Assembly: GCA_963931925.1 (NCBI GenBank)
Contig: OZ007567.1
Location: 88,100,498-88,164,497 of the forward strand
Direction of reading: 5' to 3'
DNA from: Onchidella celtica
Lineage: Eukaryota > Mollusca > Gastropoda > Systellommatophora > Onchidiidae
Length of the DNA stretch: 64,000 bases
Shown here: positions 39,067 through 50,554 of the stretch, in pieces
Numbering within the stretch: the stretch's first letter is position 1
How the letters are laid out: the number at the start of each line of letters is the position of its first letter
Position numbers and translations under genes: made by a program
Notes under the pieces: model-generated
Told to the model about the DNA's origin: nothing
What the model saw: the letters and a program-made list of their open reading frames with translations, nothing else
Databases searched by the model: none

Positions 39067-39117
39067 TCAGCCCACTTGTCTGTCTGTATGTCTGTCTATC
39101 TATCTATCTCACCGCCC

Positions 39118-41482
39118 GCCTGGCCATCCATTCATAAGTCTGTTGATCCACTCTTTCATTTTTCATCAATGTTTTTTCTGCTTTTTATGGATTTCTTTCT
39201 TACTTTCTGATGTTTAAAAAAAATAATTTTAATGTAGGTTCCTAATGACAGTCATTAAACTGAAGAATACTAACTGACGGGTCTGCCGCGATAAGTCCAA
39301 ACTAACATGTGCCTTGCTATTGGATAAACTAGGTAACCCTGATAAAACTAATATATTAGTGAAATCAACCATAGAATTGCTCCGTGTAGACAATCAGACA
39401 CGCACTGACCACAAATTGGCAACTGTCACACAGCCAACAGCAGTCAAGTGTCCACTCAATCAGCAAAGAACCCTCTTGACAAAATTGTCCACCCCGGAGT
39501 GATGGGACTGGACTCCCCAGTACCGGTCATGTTTGCAGGCCCTCTGCGAATCAATTAACAGACCAAATCCAGATAACCTAAGTCTTTTTCTTTGTACGTG
39601 ATTGACAGGCTAAAGTGACCAATTAATGGGCCAGGTATGAAATCATTCAAATCTAAAACCATGCCAGATCTGAGGTTCCCATAGATTATCTTGGCATTAC
39701 TGCGATTTTCACAGATATGAGATCTTGAACATTTTCTGTCTCATTCTATAAGACTTCCACATGTTGCTTCATCATCTGTCTCTGTTATCTTCAAACTGCT
39801 CTGAACTACGAGGACACAGGACACTAGGTGAGTATGTTCATTTGTATGAAAGGGTGAGGGAAAATGTAGGGAGGGAGGGAGGGGAGGAGGAATCCGAGAT
39901 AGCCTATTTGTACCCCTCACCCCTTCTACCCCAAACTCTGCTAGCTTCATAATTTGATTTTAAATAATAGAAACAGGAAGTGGCCTCTTCTCTGCATCTA
40001 TAGATCTTCTTAAAGTGACATCTGGGCCATTTCCAAGGCGTGAATTGTTGCCATTCATCGCTAACAAAAGAGCTTTCAAGTGCTCACCCTTAGGCCAAGC
40101 GGCGGCTGCTTTTTTGATGCTCTGAGGAATGGATTTTATGCTGCCAGGTTGAGCAGTAAAGAGCTCCAAGGGCGGCGAATGTACACATCTAGAAATACGT
40201 TAATAGCAGTGTTTTGGGATTGCATCATTTTGTTTTGGCACTGAAACAATTTAACACACAATGGCAGTGTAATTTTTAGTTCCCAGTTTCAGAGCTGCTA
40301 AACAGACAAAATGCACATAAGAGACAGCTCCCGTTCTCCAGAGAAAATAAAATGCAAGATGAAAGGTGCTGCTTTTGAAATGTGTTTAAAAAAAAATGTT
40401 TGTTAGTTGGTGTTTGCAAGCGCAAACTAAGAGATATCTCGACTAATTAGTGCCACTAGCTCAGCCAGATTTGGAGAAAGTTTGCTATTATGTGGCATTC
40501 GTTTGGCAGAGTAACGGAAAATTCACATCAATTAGCATCACGATTAACTAGCTAGCAAGTATTTTCAACTCTTAATGTCAGTAGAAGTTGTCATTTCCCC
40601 ATAAGGCGATATCCAGTCTTGTATTTCATAAAAGGAACGAGCTTATTGCCACAGGCAAATACGTCCTCAGCTAATTGGAAAGATAGATATAACATGTATA
40701 AAATTAATTACGAGAATTTAGATACGGATCGACTGTGACGCAAGAAGCATAGAATAGGCAAATCAGTAAAACTGCTTTGCCATCTGTGGCCCTCACATTG
40801 TGTAACTAATCGTGGTGTAACTCTCTGATATGTGCACTGCCAATATCATGGCTTTGCACTGAGAGCCACTGTGGCCGGTCTCATTGCCTACTATGCGAGT
40901 GACTTTATCATTATAGAAATCTGAATTATGTTTTGAGTGCAATGGATGTGTGTGATTATGAAGTCATCTACATAATGTCTCTTAAGAATATAATCATACA
41001 CCCTTTGAATATTTATGTCTGCATTGTTAGTTAACTGTTAACAATTCCTGAAAGCCGTTCTGGGCGGCTGAAGAGTAAATTTACTCTGCTGAAATAACAT
41101 TCACATACTAACGTTCACACAGTTCTTTCTTTGCTACATTTCCAGTGTGTTGTTATGACATGCCGTCTGTTTTCTGTGTCTTGTGCTTTCTTTAGGCCTT
41201 AATTAGTGATAAACCTGAGACTTGTATAGGGAAGTTCGTGCGGGCTTTGGTCAAGATAAAGAAATCTGACATGAAGTGAAACACAAGCTACTTCCAGGAT
41301 TTATAACTGAAATCAAAGGGACAGTCTGTAATTATTGCAGTTATCGCATGTGTTCAAACTTATGGAGTTTTTGGCCAGTCACTGATGACAAACAGTTCAA
41401 TAGAGCGGCAAACAACACTAAATAGTTCTTTTATGTCTAGTTCTTTAGACACCCGAATATTTTGAAGTGTGTATCTGCGGGC

Positions 41483-41484
<2 letters not shown>
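39118..41484. other. repeat-poor stretch, no gene seen
   Basis: About 2.3 kb nearly free of transposons and microsatellites, unlike its surroundings. It contains several TAATTA or CTAATTG core motifs between 40430 and 40710. No open frame stands out. Non-coding regulatory sequence is a possibility, not a demonstrated fact. Confidence 0.3.
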
Positions 41485-41523
<39 letters not shown>

Positions 41524-41524
41524 T
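41485..41524 (+). repeat. (GT)n(GA)n microsatellite
   Basis: About ten GT units followed by about eight GA units. Confidence 0.9.
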
Positions 41525-42333
41525 GTGTTTTGCTTAGTTAAAAATCAACGTTTGTTATTACGAAAACCAGAGGTCTTTGAGTTAGAAACCTTACATAATT
41601 CGATGGGCAGGGTCACCCAGGTCAAAGTGACCGGTCAAGCATGCCATTGCGACAAACAAGGCTCTCGCGGCGTATGGATAGTGAAAATGAATAGCCAAGC
41701 TATGCTCTTGTTTATTATTTACGCATTGGAACATAGTTTATTTGATAATGTGAAACCAGGAACCACTTTTCCCAATGTAAAATTTGTAATGCGGGGCACG
41801 AATATTCTCACATTTTGGGGGGGGGGGGTACAGCAACACGACTCTGGTCTTGAAGGCTTATATTCATTGCAGAGAAATGCACTTCTTGTGGGCCGTCCAC
41901 AAAATACGTCGGGTGAAGTCTCCTGATTCCTGACCCGCCCTCTCCCCACACATGTACGCCTTTCATATGCTGCCCCCCCACCCCTCCACATACACCCATA
42001 CTTCTTGTCCCAGTGTCCCAGTGTTTACACCTCTAGAATGGTGAATATCCAAGCTAGGGCCTTAATTTTTACAACTTTAAGTGACAATTTGCATGGGGCT
42101 ATTTGATCTTTCAGCAATATGACCCCGCCCCGCCATCATGTACTCTTTTTATACGCTGGAGGCAAATCCCTCCCCCTTCCACACACCCCCATCCCCTCCG
42201 AGATTACGTACTTTATAGACAGCCCTTCAGCATAATATTACTCAATGGTGAATATTTAACTTGAGGGGGGGGGGGGTGACGAGCATTCTTCATTTTAAAA
42301 CTACCACCACCATCACCGCAATAAGGATTTGAT

Positions 42334-42378
42334 GATAATAATAATAATAATAATAACAATAATAATAATAATAACAAC
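42334..42378 (+). repeat. (AAT)n trinucleotide repeat
   Basis: AAT units with AAC interruptions. Confidence 0.9.
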
Positions 42379-43049
42379 CACGACATCCTGCCGGCATCCC
42401 CATAACCTTACTTTTATTTTTCTGCTTTCTAGCCTTTAATGATGATGACTCCTACTTCCCCTCCCCCTCCCCCCTCCCCCCCCCCACCCCATACACTGTT
42501 TGCGCAACCTGTATAGATGTAATAAATCAACACGCGTTTGGATTGAAATATTTGCTTGTCACATGTTTTCAAAAGGCGAAAGATTTTTTTTATAACAAAT
42601 TCATCGCGCCCTCTTAAACTAGGGAATGTAGCGTTTACCTGCAGCAAAAGGACATCAGGAGCGTCACAACTCGAGGCGGTCCTACCAAATATAATAATTA
42701 CTAATCTGTTTCTCTCTATCACAAATGCTGTACTCCGGTAAAATGTTCAGGACGTGAGTGGATTACACATTCAGATACAGAAATCAAGGCTAGTGAGAGC
42801 GGGGATCGGAAGTCCTTCACGGGCGTCATAGCTGGGTTGATGCGGGGTGCAAGAAACGGCCCTGAATTTATGGTATTGAAACTGTAACATAACATGTGAA
42901 AGACATTTATGAAATAACACATTTATTGCGCTTACGTGTAACGCCTGAATCATGGTGATTTAAGATCTCTCACTCATTGTGTGGCTATGTGTTTCCGTGC
43001 TGGGGAGGGAATGGCATGGAGTGAATAAAAGATTTGCCGTAAAGAAAAT

Positions 43050-43400
43050 AAAAACGAGAGAGAGAGAGATAGACAGACAGAGAGACAGATAGCAGTAGAG
43101 AGAGAGAGAGAAAGCAAGAAAGAGGGAGAGAGAAAGAAAGAGTGAAAAAAGAGAAAGACAGACAGAGAGGAGTCAAACAGTGAGATAGAGATAGATAGGT
43201 AGAGGAAGTAAGAGACAGACAGACAGACAGAGAGGAAGACAGAGAGAGACAGACAGACAGACAGATAGAATAGAGAGAAAGAAAGAGAGAGAAGGAAAAG
43301 AAAGAAGGATAGAGAAAAAGAGAGAAAAAAGAGATAGACAAAGAGACAGAGGAAGAGACCGACAGACAGACAGAAAGAGAGAAAGAGAGACGGGAGGAGG
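43050..43400 (+). repeat. GA/CAGA-rich degenerate microsatellite
   Basis: About 350 bp of interrupted GAGA, AGAC and AGAAAG units. Open frames in it are artefacts. Confidence 0.9.
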
Positions 43401-44032
43401 AGGAAGAGCAGAACAACTGCTACAAATCCTGTGTCGTCTCTGTATCACGTTTTACATTTAAAAACTACCCACCTTCTCCTACCCACTCCGACCTTCACTC
43501 ATGGGGTAAATTGGACGGCCAAAGAAAAGAAGAATTCAAACGCAGCAAATAAATCACGCACTCAGTATCAGAACCCTGAGTTATGAGGCCCATAATGCAG
43601 TGGGTCACCCTGGAGTTAGACGAAATCTCGCGCGCTAGTGAGACGGAAAAAAATGAGTCCTCCTCGCTCACCTTTAATTTTACAGAACGCCTTTTTTTTT
43701 TTTTTTTGGAATATCATCACAGTTTAATGTACACAAAGTTAAAAGATATCATAACGTACCACTTCAGTCTATAAAAACTGCATTTTGTTTGCTACATTTA
43801 AATTTAGAGACCGTAAAACTAATTGGCTATTTTCCCGAAACAGCATTTCCATGAAAAAGGCGTTTTGTCAAATCACGTTTGCGCTGGTTGATTCACAGGA
43901 ATTTCGAGTCAAAACTGATGTGACTCAGTGACCTAGTATGGTGCCTAATTTTGTTGGTCCGCATTCTCAACACTCCACATGACAAGAACTAATCAGTGTG
44001 GAAGGGAATATAAGTAGATCTAATATTATTAT

Positions 44033-44266
44033 CCGAGACACAGGATGTCGAGATTGTTCAAATCGCCAAATTCCGTCCATCGACTTGCCCGCGTACCATC
44101 CATGTCAACAATGCAACAATTCGCACCACATCCCTTCGCGTCGCTGAACGAAAAAGACCAGTACCGCAGAGCTCTGTGAGTAGTGCTCATCGTGTTTATA
44201 CGTGCACAAGTAGTGGCAGATGGTGAAAAAAAGAATGGTCCGTCTTCGGTATTCTGTGTCTCGGGT
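44033..44266 (-). mobile_element. CCCGAGACACAG-family MITE, copy 4
   Basis: Inverted termini CCGAGACACAGGATGTCGAG and GTATTCTGTGTCTCGGG are flanked by TATTAT on each side. It carries the same minus-strand frame (KGCGANCCIVDMDGTRASRW) and the shared CAGAGCTCTGTGAGTAGTGC block. Confidence 0.75.
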
Positions 44267-44490
44267 ATTATCATGTACAATTCTATAATGAACAGAAATT
44301 TGTAAAAGATAAATTTTTGCATTGCTTTCCTTCCCTCCGTCTCTCCTTTTTTCTCTTCATGTTTAGTTGTAACAGTAAATTCCCAATTGGGCTGCATAAA
44401 ATTATTACTTTCGATCTCCTCATGAGTAAATAAACGAATCCCAAATTTGAAATAAATTTTGGCATGTTACATTTTAATCACTTGCTCAGG

Positions 44491-44666
44491 CAGTGGTACA
44501 CCAACATTTTTGGGACTCTGAAGCTTGAACTGTTATGACGCCCCTTCTCAACCATGGGGCAACATTTAGAAAATCACTGACAAAAAAAAATAATTCTTCA
44601 GAGCCGCTTCGGGATTAGGGGCCCTGAAGCCTAAGCTCCAATAGTTTCATTGTAGATCTGCCACTG
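44491..44666. mobile_element. hAT-type MITE with perfect 8-bp target duplication
   Basis: The element runs from CAGTGGTACACC to GATCTGCCACTG and is flanked on both sides by TGCTCAGG (44483-44490 and 44667-44674). The CAGTGGCGGATC-like termini plus an 8-bp duplication are diagnostic of hAT. Related copies end at 199 and start at 52013. Confidence 0.85.
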
Positions 44667-44872
44667 TGCTCAGGACATTATAAGATCAGAAATGCCTGAC
44701 ATTCACCACGACATCATTGCCATGATCTAGGGCAACCGGGTATAGAAAATTTGGTTAAGAAAAAAAAAAAAAAAGACATTTCCTCACGGGGCCAAAGTAT
44801 ATATAGCCTGTTATTCATACGACATATTTCTGTCTTTTTTTTTTTTTTTAATCATTACAATTTCATTAGCAG

Positions 44873-45016
44873 GAGCCAGACGTGAAGGTCAATGGACCAT
44901 TTGAGCTAAAAAATATCAAGTTTGAGGTGAAGGTCTCGACTAAAAGGTATACCATATCAAAAGACCCTGGTTTCCGTGTGCTTCCTCAATGGTGCACTTT
45001 TCAAAGATGTATTTAG
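44873..45016 (+). other. open coding-like block, unknown
   Basis: After a T-rich tract and TTTCATTAGCAG the frame reads EPDVKVNGPFELKNIKFEVK, then STKRYTISKDPGF, and stops at TAG (45014-45016). It has protein-like composition but no family that I recognise. A possible GTGAAG donor lies inside. It could be a decayed exon or part of a repeat just upstream of the retrotransposon at 45146. Confidence 0.25.
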
Positions 45017-45145
45017 ATGTACCGGAAACGTGAACAATCAGATTTGTGCATATGACCGCTACGTGATTTCTGTTGCTGCAGAAAGAGCTAGAAAGTGCAG
45101 GGTTTTTCAAATAGGCCAACACTCTATATTACGATAACTCTATGA

Positions 45146-45691
45146 CTAATCAAGAGGAAATCGCATGCCAGAAAGCTAAATCACTTTCATCTGGCCTGCC
45201 TTAGAAAGATCCTAAGGATCAAATGGCAGGATAAAATTCCAGACGCTGAGGTCCTCAATCGTGCCAAGGAATTGAGCATCTTCTGCCACCTGAAAAAAAT
45301 TCAGCTACGTTGGGCAGGACATGTTGTCAGAATGCCCGACTCCAGACTCCCTAAGCAAATCTTCTTCTCTGAGCTCTCCAATGGAACGAGGAATGTTGGG
45401 GCCCCAAAGAGACGTTACAAAGACACTCTCAAGCAATCACTGAAGGCCTTTGCCATTGATGTGAGTGAGTGGGAAAAGCTCTCGCTTGATCGTGCAAATT
45501 GGAGGGCGGCCCTTACCAGAGGCAGCAAAGCATGGGAAGCTGACAGAGTCCAGCAGGCTATCAAAAAAAGAGAACGGCGCAAGAAAAGGCCCAGTGGTAC
45601 TGAACCAACGGAGCACTCTTGTCATTTATGCGGAAGGGTCTGCAGGGCAAAAATAGGACTTATCAGTCACATGAGAAGCCATAAGTCATGA
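45146..45691 (+). mobile_element. non-LTR retrotransposon reverse transcriptase, C-terminal end
   Basis: An open frame of about 180 codons ends at 45691. It carries HFHLACLRKILRIKWQDKIP, LRWAGHVVRMPDSRLPKQIF, PKRRYKDTLKQSLKAF and a final CHLCGRVCRAKIGLISHMRSH. The last is a C2H2 zinc finger typical of the extreme C-terminus of a widespread invertebrate non-LTR element. A TGA just upstream (45143-45145) and lack of the catalytic RT motifs show a 5' truncation. A 3' tail with ATT repeats follows near 45825. The clade is not resolved here. Confidence 0.85.
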
Positions 45692-46009
45692 AAGAACAGT
45701 CTTTCCATTCTGTCCTCTGTGTCCTTTAGTTCTCTTTATTGTCCATGTGTTGAAATTCTCAACAATTTCTGTTCTTTATTCCTCTGGTGTTGTTAAGGTC
45801 ATCATCATACCTGATGGACGAACTATTATTATTATAATCAAGAGGTACGGGCTGTGCATAAAGTACATACACGCGGAGGGGGATATAATCTCAGCATGAT
45901 TATGTATGGAAAATGTATCATGGAGGAAAAATGGGGGTGGAGCAAAGGTACGGGAGCAAATGTACGCTTTTCACTTTTGGTTGTGATTTAAAAAGTGGTT
46001 TTTTTTTTT

Positions 46010-46290
46010 ATTTGCCCTGACAGCCGGCCTTGTTAGGCCTGTTCTTCCCGACTTTCATCCTCCAAGGTAGCTTTAACGTGTGCAACGGACACACGAGCTC
46101 TCCGAGATTCTCGTCCTTATCCGAGTAGACTAGGTGCTCGATCCTACCTACCACAGGATCAGGGGCAGGAATCTCCCCCCCCCCCCCCCAAATCCAACAT
46201 GTCTGCATCGACCGGGATACGCGGGGACATGTTGGTCTAGAGGCAAAGTGTTCGCCTCTCATGTGAAAGGTGCCGGGTTCGATACAGAAT
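46010..46290 (-). mobile_element. tRNA-derived SINE, copy 7, with inverted head
   Basis: The body (46010-46215) is on the minus strand with TACTCGGATAAGGACGAG. The tRNA-like head (about 46227-46286, GTTGGTCTAGAGGCAAAG and GGGTTCGATAC) is on the plus strand. A and B boxes therefore face away from the body, unlike every other copy. Confidence 0.75.
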
Positions 46291-46342
46291 AGGAAAGATG
46301 AAGGTATGATTACAAAAAGTGTTGGACGTGTAACGGGTACAT

Positions 46343-46385
46343 GGGATTAAAACACGATATCCTTCTTGCGTGCAGGACACATAGG
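46343..46385 (-). pseudogene. fragment of SLC28 exon I coding sequence
   Basis: On the minus strand, 32 consecutive bases (46354-46385) are identical to part of SLC28 exon I that encodes PMCPARKKDIV. After a gap of seven bases relative to the exon, similarity resumes for roughly ten more bases (GTTTTAATC here, GTTTTAGTC in the exon). The frame then hits TAA. Flanking exon sequence is absent on the other side. A 32-base identity is unlikely by chance. I read it as a shredded partial duplicate in the same orientation, about 8 kb downstream of the gene. Confidence 0.6.
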
Positions 46386-46906
46386 TTTATACAATAACTA
46401 CTATGCTCATTCTCAGGCAGTTCTTAAGTATTGGTTTTGTACTGCATGGCGCATTTGTCACAAGCCAGTCTGCTGCCAGAAGATAATCATCATAATTCAC
46501 TATTGAAATCCAGTACAACAATCACCATAGCATAACAGCCCTGAGTGTATGGTGTATTTGCCATATCGGTGAATGCGACATTTTGCGGATTTTGAGGTTT
46601 TGTCATGAAAATGGTTCTCTCACTCCTAATTTCAGTATGTATAAGTGTCAAATCCAATCGTTTAACAACTTTTCGAGATATGTGTTTGTGACGTAATGTT
46701 GTCCTCTGATTTTACACATCTCATCCTCATTTTCTTGAAACTACTAAAATACCCATACAAGAATATAGAAAATACTCGACGATTTACAACAACAGTAGAT
46801 GCTCACGGGAGTAATTGTTTTTTACGTTTTCTGACAAAGCCTTGAAGCTTTAGGTGCGCACACGCGACTTTGCTGCATTGCAGTCGTACCACACTCGCAT
46901 AATATA

Positions 46907-47610
46907 TCTATATATATAATCTATATATATAATTGGGTAAAATTGGACGGTTGTGCTCTATAGCTGAAAAAACTACTGAACGTAGAGCCATGAAAAAATT
47001 ACTGAAAGTAGTTCAAAGACTGAGCAAGGTTTGTATCAATTCATTTTAATGATGCAGCAACCTTAAAAATTTAGAAAAATAGAAAACAAAATGGGCCGTT
47101 CGAGGTTTTCCGATTCGTCATTTTTACAGCTCAGACAGGGCCGAGTGTAGTAAGATATTTTGGTAACTCGAAACTTTGGTCACCTAAGGCTCAGGAACCG
47201 CATCACACTCAGGCTTCAAACTTTGCACAACAGCATATTATCAATGCGAAATTAACATGAGCTATATTATAAATTATGAAATATTCAGGCTTCTACGTTT
47301 CATTTTTCATTGTTTCGGCATCATTTAGATCTACTTCTAGTCATGGTTCGCCATTTTAAGGTTTCGTTATCACTTCCTGCGATGTGTTCATTATCAAACA
47401 CTAACCCGTGCGCAAATCATGCTATTGTACGGGACGCGCATGGTGTCAACTCACAAAGGTAGAGCAGTAAGACTTAATTAAAAACAAACAAACAAAAATA
47501 AAGTAAACAAATAGGAACAGGCAAGATGAAGCAGGTCCATAAAAACCACCCAGAACTGAAACCAATATTCAAACCTATTTATCCCGGGCAGGGCCGGGGA
47601 CCTCAGCTAG
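46907..47610 (+). mobile_element. non-autonomous Helitron 1
   Basis: The 5' end is a TCTATATATATAAT-type start (46907, or 46920 for a second TC). The 3' end has the palindromic CCCGGGCAGGGCCGGG followed by CTCAGCTAG and a host T, the CTRR terminus with preceding hairpin that defines Helitrons. There is no coding sequence. Its last 150 bases are closely similar to those of the element ending at 48478. Confidence 0.7.
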
Positions 47611-47947
47611 TAAGATAAGATAAGATAAGATAAATTTTATTCGTCCTTGTACAAGGAAATTTGTTTTGATCATTGAATACATAACAATACAGTTACAGAA
47701 GCAGAAAGTATGATACATAGCGCGCACACACACATATATACACACACACTGATAAATTAACTAAATTAACAAAATTAACAGTGCACACAATATGCTTCCC
47801 TAACTAAAACACATTGACCTGACACGCAGGACATAATTCAACTGTGCACAGATTACGATCAAGATGACGACATTATTGTAACATCCTAGTTGATGATGGA
47901 ATAAACGATTTAAAGTAGCGCTCAGTTTTAGTTTTCTTTGACAATAG
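47611..47947 (-). mobile_element. 3' end of a LINE between two Helitrons
   Basis: An (AAGAT)n tract followed by a TTTATT...ACAAGGAAATTTG block is the typical 3' tail of a CR1/L2-like LINE read on the minus strand. Shorter relatives with GATAAGATAAGA occur near 30975, 35050 and 35190. It is bounded on both sides by the Helitrons at 46907-47610 and 47948-48478. Confidence 0.45.
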
Positions 47948-48478
47948 TCTTATATAATAAAGCTACAACAAAACCCCTAATAGACCTATGGACTCGGAAA
48001 CTACACAACCCACCGATCTGAAATTTGGCACAAAGAATTATGGGATAGCGAACATTGTTCTATCGCTATGCACAAACAAAACCGTTCGTTATTTCTGAGT
48101 TAATCGGTAAATGCGGTTATAATTAAAGACTAAATTCACGAGAGCGTTGGATCCGAAATTTAAGATCAATAAGATACTGATGTATGTTTCTAATAATAGC
48201 CCACTGCCGCCTACACATGACGTTATCACTTTCTGCGATGTGTTCACTAACAAACAAACTAACCCGTGCGCAAATCATTGCCATTTGACGGATGCTGACG
48301 GGATGCGCAGGATGTCAACGCGCAAAGGGAGAGCAGTAAAACTTATCTAAAAACAAACAAACAAACAAAAATAAAATAAAGCTAAAGGAACAGGCAAAAT
48401 GAAGCAGGTCCATAATAATCACCCAGAACTGAAACTAATAAATCGATTATCCCGGGCTGGGCCGGGCAACTCAGCTAG
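47948..48478 (+). mobile_element. non-autonomous Helitron 2
   Basis: It starts TCTTATATAATAAAG and ends in CCCGGGCTGGGCCGGG hairpin sequence plus CTCAGCTAG, then T. It shares the GCGCAAATCAT...GAGCAGTAA and GAAGCAGGTCCATAA blocks with Helitron 1 but is shorter and diverged. No Rep/helicase sequence is present. Confidence 0.7.
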
Positions 48479-49712
48479 TTTTTTAAAAATCCAGAATGAT
48501 TGGGGGTGGGCACACATGGGGACATGGACACATTGCAGCATTGGTAGGAGCATGGCACCAAGACACGGCTGCAATACAATAGCAAGTCAATGCACGCCTA
48601 GCCTTACACTACATGTATAAGAAGCAACATTTACGACCTGGTGGCTCCAAAGCCTGAACAAGGTATTACATGTACTATTTTTGTCTATCAAATTGCTGGT
48701 GTTGGAATATCAAGGGAATGTACCACTAAAAACATTACTAGAATGACGGGCTTGGAAATTACCTCCCTTGCTACGCAGTAACCAGTTTTTGTTTGTTTGT
48801 TTATGATTCTCTTTATCAGTGCCCATTAGTGTTGTGAAACAATTAATCTGTGAATGAATAAGGCCCATTAACAATCTCACACCGTGCAGAGATAAACACT
48901 TCCAAATGCACGGGCATATCACGGGAAAGCATTTCCCGCTTGTTTCTGGATTGTAAATCTATTTTTTTGATAGAAGTTTCAAGATCCAATGCTCATGAGT
49001 CCTTTTGATATGGTAAACAGATGTAGATGAGAAATTTCGATACTTTCCACGATAAAGTGCTGAATACTATAACATTGTAGATAAGAGAGAAAAAAAAATT
49101 ATGCAGGCATTTAGTATGTATCCCGATCTTCACAGAAAAAATAAACGTTTTCCATGGTGTGTGTAAAATATTATTCAGGAAAGAAAAAAAACAAGCTCTG
49201 TGTCTTTCTGCTATCTATCTGTCCGTACCGTTCTCTTTGTCTCTTTCTCTTTGTTTTTCTTCCCCTTCTTTCTCCTCTCCTCTCCCATTCTCTCTCTCTT
49301 TTTTTCCGTATTTTGTCATGAACAGGTATTGGTGGAATTAGATAAGTCAGAATATAACTAAAAGTAGGAGTGTCAGAATTAAGATGCTCTTAAAAGTAGA
49401 ATCTTTTTATGCCATCGAGTCTCAATAATTTTTCCGGATAACCAGTGATATTGGCATCTTAAATAGGAACAGTTTGGACTGCCGGCTCTGTTATTTCAGT
49501 CATCAGGACATCTGGTCACATGTTACTGTCAATATGAAGACAAATGAAAGAGTGTCAGTAATTATGTACAGTTTAATATACTATTTTACATTACTTAGAC
49601 CTTGTGCTCAAACTCGCTGAACGCTAAGTAGTTCTGAGCGTGTCACCCTTAACCATTGTGCTATATGAAAGTTGGTGGATTTGTTGTGGTAGTAGACCGT
49701 TGTAGAAATACA

Positions 49713-49775
49713 CGTAGTAGTAGTAGTAGTAATAGTAGTAGTAGTAGTAGTAATAACAATGATAATAATAATAAA
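49713..49775 (+). repeat. (AGT)n and (AAT)n trinucleotide repeat
   Basis: AGT units with one AAT interruption, followed by AAT/AAC units. Confidence 0.9.
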
Positions 49776-50177
49776 GAACTTTTTATTGCTTAGATAAAGA
49801 GTAACAACTACAAAAAGATTCAAATTCATCTTATATTAACATTCAATGATCACAGTCATTTTAGTCAAGACATGAATGTCTTCACTGTGTCGACAGAAGG
49901 ATCATCATCCTCGTCATCATGGTGTAATTCATATTCATAAATCACAGATCATTTGTCCGATGGGTCTGTCATCTTACAAGTTAGTTTTGCTTGCGTTTAT
50001 ATAGTTAACATTTTCATTTTTCACACAAAATCAACAACAACAACAAAAAGAACTATACATTGTACTATTATCTGGTTAAAAATTTCAACACAGTTTTTAT
50101 CATACTCTGATTTTTAAACTCCAATATTGACAAACATAACTCTGTGTGAAATACAACATGTAAGTTCTTGCAAAATT

Positions 50178-50554
50178 TATACTAGGCCGCATACGTCTTG
50201 CAACAAACTTTTAAACTGCTTTTGAACCGCTGGTGATAATTGAATGAAATAAAAAGCCTTGCCATCTTTAATTCAAGTTCTATTCATCCCATAAGTAAAT
50301 TATATCTAAATGAGGATTCAGGCAAGAAAGAACGGTCAAAACACTTGACCCGGCTGGCTGAAACCTCATATAGTTCTGAACTTTGTTGTTTGGATGTTCA
50401 AGACAGGACATCAAGTCAATGGAAAAATGGAAGATTTTTATTTTATTGGAACAATCTTTGTGTATTTCATTTTAAAACATTTTTGAATTAACCTAATTGG
50501 TCCAAAAGTTACAGCCGTTTAAAGTTTGTTGCAAGACTTAGGCGGCTTAGTATA
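50178..50554. mobile_element. mariner-like MITE with about 45-bp inverted repeats
   Basis: Left arm TATACTAGGCCGCATACGTC and right arm (read inverted) TATACTAAGCCGCCTAAGTC both continue into TTGCAACAAACTTT-type sequence. TA at the outer edges suits a Tc1/mariner TA duplication. The internal 83-codon frame is not a recognisable transposase. Confidence 0.65.

Larger units (their letters stand above)
41525..44032. other. no gene seen; poly-C/G and GA-rich tracts
   Basis: Poly-G at 41817-41828 and 42264-42276, poly-C around 42464-42488, AAT repeat at 42334, GA-rich tract at 43050. No recognised coding sequence. Confidence 0.4.

Noticed and set aside
42985..43448. Ser-rich minus-strand frames of 91 and 143 codons
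   Set aside because: They translate the GA/CAGA-rich tract.
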